A DNA stretch of 42,429 nt, taken from assembly GCA_017883615.1 (NCBI GenBank), contig JADGNF010000004.1:1-42429 (forward strand), read 5' to 3'. The stretch is from Candidatus Bathyarchaeota archaeon (GTDB taxonomy: Archaea; Thermoproteota; Bathyarchaeia; Bathyarchaeales; Bathycorpusculaceae). The notes under the pieces are model-generated. The model was given only the letters and a program-made list of their open reading frames with translations, was not told the origin of the DNA and did no database searches. Positions 1 to 6,794 of the stretch are shown here, piece after piece. A program made the position numbers and the translations under genes. How positions within the stretch are numbered: the stretch's first letter is position 1; every line of letters starts with the position of its first letter.

Positions 1-319
1 CTTGATCTTCCAAATAGTGAACGCCGTTTTTGTCTTTACGTAGTGGGATACCGGTTTCCCTGAGGGTTTCGCCTTTGGGTGTGTCGATGAAGATGTAGTA
101 TCGTCGTTCGTGGAGCATTATGATACGCAGGATAGTGGTTTCTTTGTTTGGGGAGAAGCCGTTCTGTTCGAGAATGTAGACAATACTACCAGGTTTTTTC
201 TCTATGACTAGCCGTTTGAAATCTCGCCATGCGTGGATTCTAACGTTCCCCGTGTTGGTTGCTTCGTTTTCGGGTTGTGGTTTGTCTATATAGGTCTGGT
301 CTCCAAGTTTTTTGTATTT
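1..319 (-). CDS. Partial open frame of unknown function, no start codon visible
   Basis: A minus-strand frame is open from the left edge to a stop at 320-322, about 106 codons. It reads as protein-like sequence, with runs such as NVRIHAWRDFKRLVIEKK and RYYIFIDTPKGETLRETGIP, rather than antisense noise. No ATG, GTG or TTG occurs in its first 60 or so codons; the first in-frame ATG lies deep inside, at the IIMLHERR stretch. It may be the tail of a gene whose 5' part is lost or frameshifted, or a gene with an unusual start. I do not recognise the family. The C-terminus is outside the window. Confidence 0.35.
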
Positions 320-453
320 CTAGTTTTGTTTTTGAATGTTAAAGGGTTTGCGGGTTGTTGTAGGGTGGTGGCTACAGCACCAGTTTATTATCTATAGTAT
401 GCACTCTTAAGATATAGGCAAATGTACAAGGGTTTTATTTTGGAGGAAATATT

Positions 454-774
454 TTGAACAAAAAACTATTCCGAGGTGCCATTCTCGAAACTATTCTACT
501 TAACCTCATAAACGATGCTTCGGCAGGCGGAACGCATGGTTATGCAATCTTTTCTGTGATTTACAAGAAATTCGGAGTGCGTTTGGGTCCCTCAACACTA
601 TACCCTGAATTGAAACATTTGGAAGCCCAAGGCCTTATCGAGTCAGAGTGGGATTTCGCTGTGGGAAAAGCCCGCAGACTTTACCACATAACCCGCAAAG
701 GACAAGCGTTACTCAAAGAGTATTATGCTGAGTTGAAAGTTGTAATTCCCGCGTTTATCACATGCAGCCCCTGA
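454..774 (+). CDS. PadR family transcriptional regulator
   Basis: A 106-residue winged-helix DNA-binding protein. It opens with the PadR signature: a helix ending in ETILLNLI, then GTHGYAIFSVI, then GPSTLYPELKHLEAQGLIES, which is the recognition helix and wing region, and RRLYHITRKGQALL. The length fits a PadR-type regulator with a minimal C-terminal dimerisation helix. The TTG start at 454 is supported by GGAGG at 442-446, seven bases upstream. PadR proteins usually repress neighbouring transporter or stress genes; the only transporter nearby is the VIT1-like gene at 2313-2789, so its target is not clear. The AT-rich stretch at about 384-396 may hold its TATA box. Confidence 0.85.
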   Translation: MNKKLFRGAILETILLNLINDASAGGTHGYAIFSVIYKKFGVRLGPSTLYPELKHLEAQGLIESEWDFAVGKARRLYHITRKGQALLKEYYAELKVVIPAFITCSP

Positions 775-867
775 ACCGCGGTCAAAACGTCTCTGGTGTC
801 TATTTGTGCACCAGAAACGCTCCAAGCCTTATCAACAAAGGCGCCTTCGCATGCATTGTGGAAAGAT

Positions 868-1326
868 ATGACCTATAATATTGTCCAGATAATTGTTGTT
901 GCATTTTTAGGGGTGGCAGGTTTGTCGGGAGGCGTTCCCCAATTGTTGCGGTGGATAAAACCTAGGCCCCATTTAGCAATCCTAAAGGCTGGAGTCCAAA
1001 GAGTATCTAACGACAACTACAAGTATCAAATCTTTTTGGAAATTGAAAACCAATCAGGGATTTGGAGAAGAAACAGCGACGCGACAAACGTCTTCTCCGA
1101 CTACTATATGATAAATAAAGACGGCGTCCAATCAGGCTCTTCATCCAACCAAATGATTTCTTCGTTCCTTGTAGTTGGAGCAAAAATTCTCAAAAACGTG
1201 GAAGCTTTCCATTCTTTGGTCCCTGAGGGAAATCCGTATTCGATTGTTTTCCGGGTTACGTGCCAAGAAAACGTGACGGCCAAAAAGAAAATTGCTTATG
1301 AAGCAGCGCCTATGGTTAGCACTTAG
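868..1326 (+). CDS. Membrane-anchored protein of unknown function
   Basis: About 152 residues. One hydrophobic segment at residues 5-21 (IVQIIVVAFLGVAGLSGG) is followed by a basic WIKPRP stretch and a soluble domain of roughly 120 residues rich in beta-strand-like sequence (YQIFLEIENQSG, YSIVFRVTCQENV). The predicted form is a single-span protein with a beta-sandwich-like domain. I do not recognise the family. The frame is open from a GTG at 796, but that start has no ribosome-binding site. ATG 868 puts the membrane segment at the N-terminus, so I prefer it, although its upstream GGAAAG is weak and close. It follows the PadR gene in the same direction. Confidence 0.62.
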   Translation: MTYNIVQIIVVAFLGVAGLSGGVPQLLRWIKPRPHLAILKAGVQRVSNDNYKYQIFLEIENQSGIWRRNSDATNVFSDYYMINKDGVQSGSSSNQMISSFLVVGAKILKNVEAFHSLVPEGNPYSIVFRVTCQENVTAKKKIAYEAAPMVST

Positions 1327-1405
1327 GCAAATTTAGGCGAAAAACTCTAAGCGTTGGCAGATTAAGAAATGGCAGGCGCTTTGTTGTCTTAAAGGAAAAA
1401 TGTGT

Positions 1406-2077
1406 TTATGCGAAAAGGATGTTTCTTGAAGTTTGTGCAGCTTCGCGGTTAACGTTGGGAATGGCGTTTTTCATTATGTTCATGGTTCCTTTCTTCCCTA
1501 AGCGCAGTTGTTTTTCGCCCTTGAAGCTAGAGACTGACACATTTTTCATTTGGATAGCATCGCCCAATTTGATGAAATCTGCTTGCTCGTTCCAGAGGCA
1601 GAGCCTTATTTTTCCTGTTTGGTCCGCTACCCACGCGTTGGTTAGCACGACGTTGTTTCCGTATTGGGTGCGCAAAGGCAATGGTTTGGCAATTTCTATA
1701 ATTTCAGCTTCGATGTTTACTTTTTTCATTCCAGGTCGCAGATCTTGGATTCGGTTGGTTTCTCCTGATGCTGTGCCGTGTCTGGCTATTTGTTTGCGGA
1801 TTTTATCTGTATCCATCCAGCCTTCAAAAGCTATGTCTTTTCTGGAGAGGAGTTCTTCGGCTGCTCTAAACTGCATTACTACTTTTTCTTCTGCTGTGAT
1901 CAGGATTATTGCTTCGTTGGCTACGCTGCCTCGGTAGGTGATTTTTAGTTCTTGGCAGCTTGCTTTTCCTGTTTTTCTTGCTGACACGATGGCTTCAAAG
2001 AGTTCAGAAAGATAAACGCTGTATTTCACTGAAAGAAACGCGAGTTGTTCGCCTAATATTGGTTTTCTATTGTTCAA
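1406..2077 (-). CDS. RPA-like OB-fold nucleic-acid-binding protein
   Basis: 223 residues. The C-terminal half carries an OB-fold of the archaeal RPA/single-stranded-DNA-binding type: DLRPGMKKVNIEAEIIEIA, then VLTNAWVADQTGKIRLCLWNEQ, then LGDAIQMKNVSVSSFKGEKQLRLGK, at about residues 110-195. This order (strand 1, the W.ADxTGxIRL.LW core, then the strand 4-5 region) is characteristic. The N-terminal 100 residues are charged and not recognised. It is expected to bind single-stranded DNA or RNA in repair, replication or transcription. It is a lone gene; TATA-like TTATATACT on the minus strand near 2180 could be its promoter with a leader of about 70 bases. Confidence 0.8.
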   Translation of the reverse strand: MNNRKPILGEQLAFLSVKYSVYLSELFEAIVSARKTGKASCQELKITYRGSVANEAIILITAEEKVVMQFRAAEELLSRKDIAFEGWMDTDKIRKQIARHGTASGETNRIQDLRPGMKKVNIEAEIIEIAKPLPLRTQYGNNVVLTNAWVADQTGKIRLCLWNEQADFIKLGDAIQMKNVSVSSFKGEKQLRLGKKGTMNIMKNAIPNVNREAAQTSRNILFA

Positions 2078-2312
2078 AGTTGTCCCCTCTCCATGTAATT
2101 CGCCTGAATTATCTTCGAAAAAGCAAGGTGGTATGGATCAGATTGGCTCTTTTTCTTGAAGAATCCCGACAATAGTATATAATGCAGGTTGAGTATATAG
2201 GCAAGTTACGGCGGAAAGCTTGTTTCTCCATTGATTTTTGACTTTTTGGGCGGAAAGGTTTGCGACGACGATTAGGCTTGAATTGGGTTGGAAGTGAGCC
2301 AATGTACATTTT

Positions 2313-2789
2313 TTATCCGAAGACGGTGAAGATTAGTTGACCAAGGAAATGGCTTATGACTATTACTGGGATAGCGATTCCAAGGTGGATAGCGACTTCT
2401 CGCAGTGTGCTTGTTTTGCGTTGAGCCCCTATCAGGTAGCTTAAGAAGACCAATATTCCCATTCCAATTATTGTGCATAAGATGGCGGCGTAGGTTATGG
2501 GCAGGAACGCGAAGAGCGCGACAAAGGTCAGGGTGATGCTGAAGCGGGTTATGAAGTTGCTGATGGTGAACATTCGGGTGTTTTCTTTTTTGGTGGCAGT
2601 TGACTCCCTGTAAATGTGGATGCCTAGAGAGTCTGCGATGTTGTCTGCAACGGCTATCACAAGCAGGGACCCTATGACGCTGGCTTTGGGGTTACCTGAA
2701 GTTAGGAGCCCAAAAATTATCCCGAGACTAGTAACTGTTGATGATGTGGCTCCGAAACTGAATTTGCTGGGGTCTTTTGGCATCTTCAT
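2313..2789 (-). CDS. VIT1/CCC1-like small membrane protein (metal transporter family)
   Basis: 158 residues with about five hydrophobic segments. The N-terminus reads FSFGATSSTVTSLGIIFGL followed by GSLLVIAVADNIADSLGIHIYRES, which matches the first two helices of the VIT1/CCC1 family of iron and manganese transporters. Helix 2 in that family holds the metal-coordinating acidic and polar residues; here D, N and D are present. The cytoplasmic metal-binding domain of plant VIT1 is absent, as in many archaeal members, and the cation carried cannot be told. A strong GGAGATC ribosome-binding site sits about eight bases before the ATG. The leader contains a perfect inverted repeat, listed separately. 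Confidence 0.75.
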   Translation of the reverse strand: MKMPKDPSKFSFGATSSTVTSLGIIFGLLTSGNPKASVIGSLLVIAVADNIADSLGIHIYRESTATKKENTRMFTISNFITRFSITLTFVALFAFLPITYAAILCTIIGMGILVFLSYLIGAQRKTSTLREVAIHLGIAIPVIVISHFLGQLIFTVFG

Positions 2790-2812
2790 AAAAGGATCTC
2801 CTTCTTTGTTTT

Positions 2813-2853
2813 CCTTACGGGGCGATCCTGATTTGTGTTGCGGTTCCGTAAGG
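2813..2853 (-). promoter_or_regulatory. Inverted repeat in the leader of the VIT1-like gene
   Basis: CCTTACGG at 2813-2820 and CCGTAAGG at 2846-2853 are perfect 8-bp complements with a 25-base loop, ending some 24 bases before the ATG of the VIT1-like gene, just upstream of its ribosome-binding site. In the mRNA this could form a hairpin. It could instead be a protein operator. A T-run follows the right arm on the plus strand, so a plus-strand terminator is a third reading, although no plus-strand gene ends nearby. Confidence 0.35.
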
Positions 2854-3012
2854 TTTTTCTTTGCCTGATGTTTGGGCAGTTTCAGAGTGGTTCATTTTTT
2901 TGTCTGCGTTTATAAGCGTGTAGCTTGCTTGTGTACATGAAGAGTCTCTTTTGTCCTTTGGGCTGCGCATCCGAGTCACTGATTCTTTTCTACACAAACA
3001 TAGGTAAAATAC

Positions 3013-3306
3013 ATGGTATACACTAAGGGTGGAGCATCAGCTCAGAAAGAAAACAAACGGGTATGTCCCCGCAAAGAGAAATCAGAACAAGACGTTCAAA
3101 TAGGAGTTAACATCGGTGACCAAGCACAATGCCCTGAATGCGAAACAATCGGCCGAGTAGTCTGGGTTTCGCAAGATAGAAAGACGATGGGCGTACAATG
3201 CCGTAGGAGCCACGGTGCGAACACAACGGACTCCAGATTCGGAGCTACAGCCGTTTCCTCCACAAAAACTAAGAAAAACGTCGTTTTCTTAACACCAGCA
3301 ACTTAA
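3013..3306 (+). CDS. Small zinc-ribbon protein of unknown function
   Basis: 97 residues. A CPEC motif (Cys40, Cys43) and a QCRRSH motif (Cys63, His67) make a plausible four-ligand zinc site, separated by a short hairpin containing GRVVWVSQDRKTMGVQ. The N-terminal 30 residues are polar and charged; the C-terminus is Ser/Thr/Lys-rich. This arrangement suggests a nucleic-acid- or protein-binding zinc ribbon, but no function can be named. It is transcribed divergently from the VIT1-like gene. The ATG at 3013 lacks a clear ribosome-binding site, so a leaderless transcript or a different start is possible. Confidence 0.62.
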   Translation: MVYTKGGASAQKENKRVCPRKEKSEQDVQIGVNIGDQAQCPECETIGRVVWVSQDRKTMGVQCRRSHGANTTDSRFGATAVSSTKTKKNVVFLTPAT

Positions 3307-3381
3307 CTTTCCTTTTCTTGTTTGGAAATTTCATATTACAGCAATAAAAATTTGGCATTTCGGAAGAAGCTTATTTTGTTT

Positions 3382-3459
3382 TGGTGGGGCTGCCCGGATT
3401 TGAACCGGGGTCTATAGAGCCCAAGTCTACAAGCCTGGACCAAACTAGCCGACAGCCCC
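3382..3459 (-). tRNA. tRNA-Pro (UGG anticodon)
   Basis: On the minus strand the acceptor stem GGGGCTG pairs with CAGCCCC, followed by discriminator A and an encoded CCA at 3382-3384. The T-arm is canonical (CCCGG, TTCAAAT, CCGGG). The anticodon stem GTAGA/TCTAT closes the loop CTTGGGC, giving anticodon TGG with G37, as expected for tRNA-Pro. The D-loop keeps G18G19. There is no intron. A TATA-like element lies about 40 bases upstream. Confidence 0.93.
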
Positions 3460-3497
3460 GCGCCGTTTCGGTTGCAGTGAACATAATTTCGGCTGGA

Positions 3498-3508
3498 CAA
3501 TAAAAACC
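3498..3508 (-). promoter_or_regulatory. TATA-like element upstream of tRNA-Pro
   Basis: GGTTTTTATTG on the minus strand, about 40 bases before the mature 5' end of the tRNA. The distance fits an archaeal TATA box with a short 5' leader. Confidence 0.4.
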
Positions 3509-3687
3509 TTAGCCAAGCTTCCAACTGTCGTGTGTGAAGTTGCTCTGGTGACTTTTTCTGTTTTCTTTAAGGTTACGATGAGGTTCATATTTCTGGTCTG
3601 CAGTTAAACGTGCAATAACTTGGGTAATTGATGGTGGGGAATCTTTTCGGAAGAAGCGGTGCGGCTATGTACCGGAGCTAGGTGTTT

Positions 3688-4152
3688 CTAAGCCGTTGCT
3701 GGTTGTTTGAGGTTTTGGGCGAAGGCTTCAGCATCTTTGAGGTCGTCTTCGTTTGGGTGCCCCTTCTTTATGCCGCCCCCTATCTTCAAAAGTCCATAGG
3801 TGTCGAATCCTGCACAGTTAAACTCACCTGCAATATCGTAGCCCTTCAACTGGAGTCTTTCCCTGAGTTGTTGGTGGAACTTTTCGGTTTTTCCTGTTTG
3901 TCCACTGGTGGAGAATATGAAGGCTTTTTTATCGGCCATTAGTGGCAGCTTGCCTGCTAGGTCCAGCAACACCTTGTGGTGTTTCCCAAAGTATATGCCC
4001 GAGCCGAAGCCGACAAGATCATATTCGCAAATACCTGTTTGGTCAGCGTCTGCTGGGGTTTTAATTTCTGCGTCCAGGATTTTCGCAAAAACCGAAGCTA
4101 TTTTCGCGGTATTGTTGTGGTGGTAAGAGAAACAGATTATTAGCGTTTTCAT
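3688..4152 (-). CDS. Flavodoxin-domain protein
   Basis: 154 residues, the length of a single flavodoxin domain. MKTLIICFSYHHNNTAKIA is strand 1 and the FMN phosphate loop, with HHNNT replacing the usual TGNT. YDLVGFGSGIYFGKHH is the second FMN-contacting loop and KKAFIFSTSGQ the third region. It is predicted to carry FMN and act as a soluble electron carrier or quinone-reductase-like protein. C-terminal GGGIKKGHPNEDDLKDAEAFA resembles archaeal flavodoxin-family proteins of this size. It is a lone gene flanked by a tRNA and a zinc-protein gene, so the redox partner is unknown. Confidence 0.85.
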   Translation of the reverse strand: MKTLIICFSYHHNNTAKIASVFAKILDAEIKTPADADQTGICEYDLVGFGSGIYFGKHHKVLLDLAGKLPLMADKKAFIFSTSGQTGKTEKFHQQLRERLQLKGYDIAGEFNCAGFDTYGLLKIGGGIKKGHPNEDDLKDAEAFAQNLKQPATA

Positions 4153-4239
4153 GGGTTCACGGCAGTTGAGTTTGACGCTGTTTAGCTAATATATTTTTTG
4201 TTGTGGTCTGTTATTTCAGGGCAACTGGTTCGAATCAAC

Positions 4240-4593
4240 TTAGCGTTTGCGCACATCGCATTGTAGGACTTTGGGGCAAATCAGACATTCATCCGGCAAT
4301 GCGCTGCCTGGCGCTCCTAACGAACCAGAGAAATGAGCGCATTTTGCGGGGGACTCAAAAACCGTTGCTGGATAATCCACCGCTTTTACATTCACAACCT
4401 TCATGTTCTGTGTTACGATGTCGATTTTGCTCATGCAGAATGGACACGCGTAGTATGATTCGCGGGGAATTTTGGATTGGTCAGTAAGCAAAGTAGGTTT
4501 GTCAAATTCTTTCTCGCAACCTTTGTAGGGACATCGCATTTGACCATTAGTATGCGAATGCCCGTGCCCGCCAAATAACGGCAAATCACTCAA
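4240..4593 (-). CDS. Cys/His-rich zinc-binding protein of unknown function
   Basis: 117 residues with several candidate metal sites: an N-terminal GHGHSH cluster, CPYKGC, CPFC, then a C-terminal CLICPKVLQC. The CPYKGC and CPFC pair, about 25 residues apart, would make a zinc ribbon. The C-terminal cysteines with the nearby AKCAHF could hold a second metal. I cannot name a function. A regulatory or RNA-associated role is conceivable, as it lies between a flavodoxin and a tRNA gene, but that is only context. Confidence 0.68.
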   Translation of the reverse strand: MSDLPLFGGHGHSHTNGQMRCPYKGCEKEFDKPTLLTDQSKIPRESYYACPFCMSKIDIVTQNMKVVNVKAVDYPATVFESPAKCAHFSGSLGAPGSALPDECLICPKVLQCDVRKR

Positions 4594-4677
4594 CCTCCTA
4601 CACGCTCGAACATCATGAATCGCAACAGTTAATAAACCTATCCGGTTACACGTACAACAAAACTACAGTGAATGAAA

Positions 4678-4754
4678 TGGAGCCTCGAGCGGGCTTTGCT
4701 CCCGCGGCCTGCTGCTTACGAGGCAGCCGCTCCACTGGGCTGAGCTATCGAGGC
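4678..4754 (-). tRNA. tRNA-Thr (CGU anticodon) with non-canonical elbow loops
   Basis: On the minus strand acceptor GCCTCGA pairs with TCGAGGC, followed by discriminator T, the archaeal tRNA-Thr identity base U73, and an encoded CCA at 4678-4680. The D-stem is GCTC/GAGC, the anticodon stem GCTGC/GCAGC, the loop CTCGTAA (anticodon CGT), and the T-stem GCGGG/CCCGC. All stems pair fully. The D-loop reads AGCCCAGTG, so position 18 is A rather than G and 21 is G rather than A. The T-loop reads AGCAAAG, so 54 is A, 55 is G and 60 is G instead of TT...T. The anticodon and discriminator make the tRNA-Thr identity firm; whether the elbow folds normally is open. Confidence 0.85.
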
Positions 4755-4784
4755 ACGCCCTGTCGTTATGTGTGATGGGAAAGT

Positions 4785-4795
4785 GGTTTTTAAAC
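4785..4795 (-). promoter_or_regulatory. TATA-like element upstream of tRNA-Thr
   Basis: GTTTAAAAAC on the minus strand lies about 35 bases before the mature 5' end. This is the normal distance for an archaeal tRNA promoter and argues that the unusual tRNA-Thr is expressed. Confidence 0.5.
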
Positions 4796-4888
4796 GTTCA
4801 CCGAGTTTGCGGAGGACAAATTGGTTTAAATTTCCAAATCACCTAATCAAAGTTGGATCGAGCGGAGTCTCTTTTGGGAGAACAGAAA

Positions 4889-5917
4889 GTGAGAAACCAG
4901 AAAACTAGCAAACCATTAGCAAAAACCGTGAAGGAGTTGGGTGAACACGCCATAATCGAACTTATGCGTTCCCATTTCGAACCTATGCCCAAAGTGGTGG
5001 TTCCGTTTGGGGATGACGTTTCCGCTGTTCCTTTGGACACTGTTGTGGGAGATGTGGCGGTTTTGAAAGCAGACATGCTAGTTGCAGCCACAGACGTTCC
5101 AGCTGGGATGAGTTTGTGGCAGACAGCGCGCAAATCAGTTGTGATGAACGTGAGCGACTTCGCTGCTAAGGGAGTGCAACCGCAAGCTGTTCAAGTTTCG
5201 CTGGGTCTGCCTGGGAAAATGAAGAGGGCGGATTTGGTGGAGCTTGCCAAGGGCTTGAATGCTGGAGCCCGCGAGTATGGCGCTTACATTGTTGGCGGTG
5301 ACACTGGCGAAGCATGCGACTTAATTATTTCAGTTCAGATCTTCGGCGTTGGATCCAAGGGTGCGTCAATGCTTCGCGGTGGCGCAAGAGCCGGTGATGT
5401 TTTAGCGGTTACGGGTCTGTTTGGGCGTTCCGCGGCTGGATTGCGGCTTTTGCTGGACCCAAAATTCAAAGCTTCTTCGGCAATTCGTACAGCACTGTTG
5501 GATGCGGTTTGCATGCCAAAAGCCCGTTTACAAGAAGGTTTAGCTTTGGCAGGTTTGGGTGCTGTTTCGGCTTCGATTGATTCCAGCGACGGTTTAGCTT
5601 GGTGCATTCATGAACTTTCATCACAAAGTGGCGTAGGATTTGTGGTTTCCAATTTGCCCATTGCAGAAGAAGCCAAACAGTTTGCCACACTCAATCACTT
5701 GGATGCGGCTGAGTTAGCGTTGTATGGCGGCGAAGAATACGAGTTAGTAGTGACAATCAAACCGGAGATGTGGCGGAAAGCCCAAGAAGTCGTGGAAGCT
5801 GCTGGCGGAAAACTTTTCAGAATTGGTGAAGCGACGGTGGATAAGTGTGTTGTTTTGAATTTCGACGGCGTGAAGCATGATGTCGAAGCCCGCGGATACG
5901 AGCACTTCAAAAGTTAA
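4889..5917 (+). CDS. thiL: Thiamine-monophosphate kinase
   Basis: 342 residues from the GTG at 4889. ThiL phosphorylates thiamine monophosphate to thiamine diphosphate using ATP, the last step of cofactor synthesis. The N-terminal half has VVVPFGDDVSAV with the Asp pair that binds Mg-ATP, then LWQTARKSVVMNVSDFAAKGVQP, and GAYIVGGDTGE. The C-terminal half has ASIDSSDGLAWCIHEL and LYGGEEYELVVTI. These follow the PurM/ThiL fold order. The frame is open from TTG 4853, but GGGAG at 4876-4880, eight bases before GTG 4889, picks the later start. Its stop overlaps the stop of the convergent trmY by four bases. No TPP riboswitch is visible upstream. Confidence 0.93.
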   Translation: MRNQKTSKPLAKTVKELGEHAIIELMRSHFEPMPKVVVPFGDDVSAVPLDTVVGDVAVLKADMLVAATDVPAGMSLWQTARKSVVMNVSDFAAKGVQPQAVQVSLGLPGKMKRADLVELAKGLNAGAREYGAYIVGGDTGEACDLIISVQIFGVGSKGASMLRGGARAGDVLAVTGLFGRSAAGLRLLLDPKFKASSAIRTALLDAVCMPKARLQEGLALAGLGAVSASIDSSDGLAWCIHELSSQSGVGFVVSNLPIAEEAKQFATLNHLDAAELALYGGEEYELVVTIKPEMWRKAQEVVEAAGGKLFRIGEATVDKCVVLNFDGVKHDVEARGYEHFKS

Positions 5918-6498
5918 TCGGTTTGCGTATCTTGGTTTTTCTGTTTCTGTTGCTGGTCAAGAAGGTAATTTATGACAGTGATGCATGATGCGGCGAGGTA
6001 AGGTTGTTTTCCGAGGCTAATTTTTTCTCCGTAGCGCAGCGCAAATCGTTCCGCGTTCTTGGGTAACCCAACGTGGTCGCCAAGCACGAACAGGGGATTC
6101 TCGCAGATGTGGGTTTCCGTGATGTCTGCTCCGCCTTCTTCAAGCACGTAAATGCTGTGGGTTTCCGCTTTCGCCTTCAGTAGCGCTTCGAAGCCAGTTT
6201 TCTGCATTGACACGCCCGGGTGAGTTTTGCCGCTGACCGCTTTTTTGAGGATGGCGTTCCAGGTGTCGATGTCTGTGCGGACGTCGTAGAGTGTTTCGCC
6301 AAGGATTTGGATGTGCATGGGTGGGTTGGGCGGTCCATTGAGGACTGCGTTGAAGGTTACGTCCCTGCGCAACCCGTGCGAAAGAAACAGGCTGGCTTCG
6401 ACGCATTCGTAGACAATGTCTAGTCTGCCTGCGTCGTGCAGGTTTGTCCAGCGAGGTTCGGTTTTTCCCATTCGGGAGTAAAGGAGGAATTCGCGCAT
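5914..6498 (-). CDS. trmY: tRNA (pseudouridine-54 N1)-methyltransferase
   Basis: 194 residues, the usual TrmY length. The enzyme is a SPOUT-class methyltransferase that converts pseudouridine 54 in the tRNA T-loop to N1-methylpseudouridine, the archaeal counterpart of ribothymidine 54. Diagnostic stretches are MREFLLYSRM, GRLDIVYECVEASLFLSHGL, RRDVTFNAVLNGPPNPP, NPLFVLGDHVGLP (the SAM-binding knot) and the C-terminal YLAASCITVINYLLD. It overlaps the convergent thiL by four bases. The tRNA-Thr gene 1.2 kb away has A at position 54, so that tRNA cannot be its substrate. Confidence 0.93.
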   Translation of the reverse strand: MREFLLYSRMGKTEPRWTNLHDAGRLDIVYECVEASLFLSHGLRRDVTFNAVLNGPPNPPMHIQILGETLYDVRTDIDTWNAILKKAVSGKTHPGVSMQKTGFEALLKAKAETHSIYVLEEGGADITETHICENPLFVLGDHVGLPKNAERFALRYGEKISLGKQPYLAASCITVINYLLDQQQKQKNQDTQTD

Positions 6499-6794
6499 GC
6501 CGGTTTTCCCTTGTGTGTTTAATTTGGTTACTTCTTGTTGCTTTTAGTTATTTCTGAAAAGTGCGTTATCTTTGCTCTGAGCAGTCTACCCCCTTTTTCT
6601 GTAGTGTTTGTTTTGAGTTGGGTTTGATTCTGAGAGCCTTTTGGGACTTTTTTCCATGGGTAAGAATGGGTTAATCTGGGCGAGGATGGCAGAATTAAGT
6701 GTGCGATGCCTTCTTCGGTTAGCAAATTCAAGGTTGCTAGGAAGAATTGTTTTATGTTACTTTTATCCTATCTTTGAGCAGGCGGTTCAAGCGT

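Noticed and set aside
1419-1937. 172-codon plus-strand frame opposite the OB-fold gene
   Set aside because: Antisense of a clear OB-fold gene; the translation has no domain-like pattern and no ribosome-binding site.
2815-2997. 60-codon minus-strand frame before the VIT1-like gene
   Set aside because: TTG start, no ribosome-binding site and polar random-looking sequence; the stretch is more likely leader and promoter.
4853-4888. Upstream TTG start for thiL
   Set aside because: The GGGAG at 4876-4880 lies at ideal distance from GTG 4889, and nothing comparable precedes the TTG.
6528-6731. 67-codon minus-strand frame upstream of trmY
   Set aside because: TTG start without a ribosome-binding site and a translation that looks random; the gap of about 300 bases otherwise shows nothing clear.
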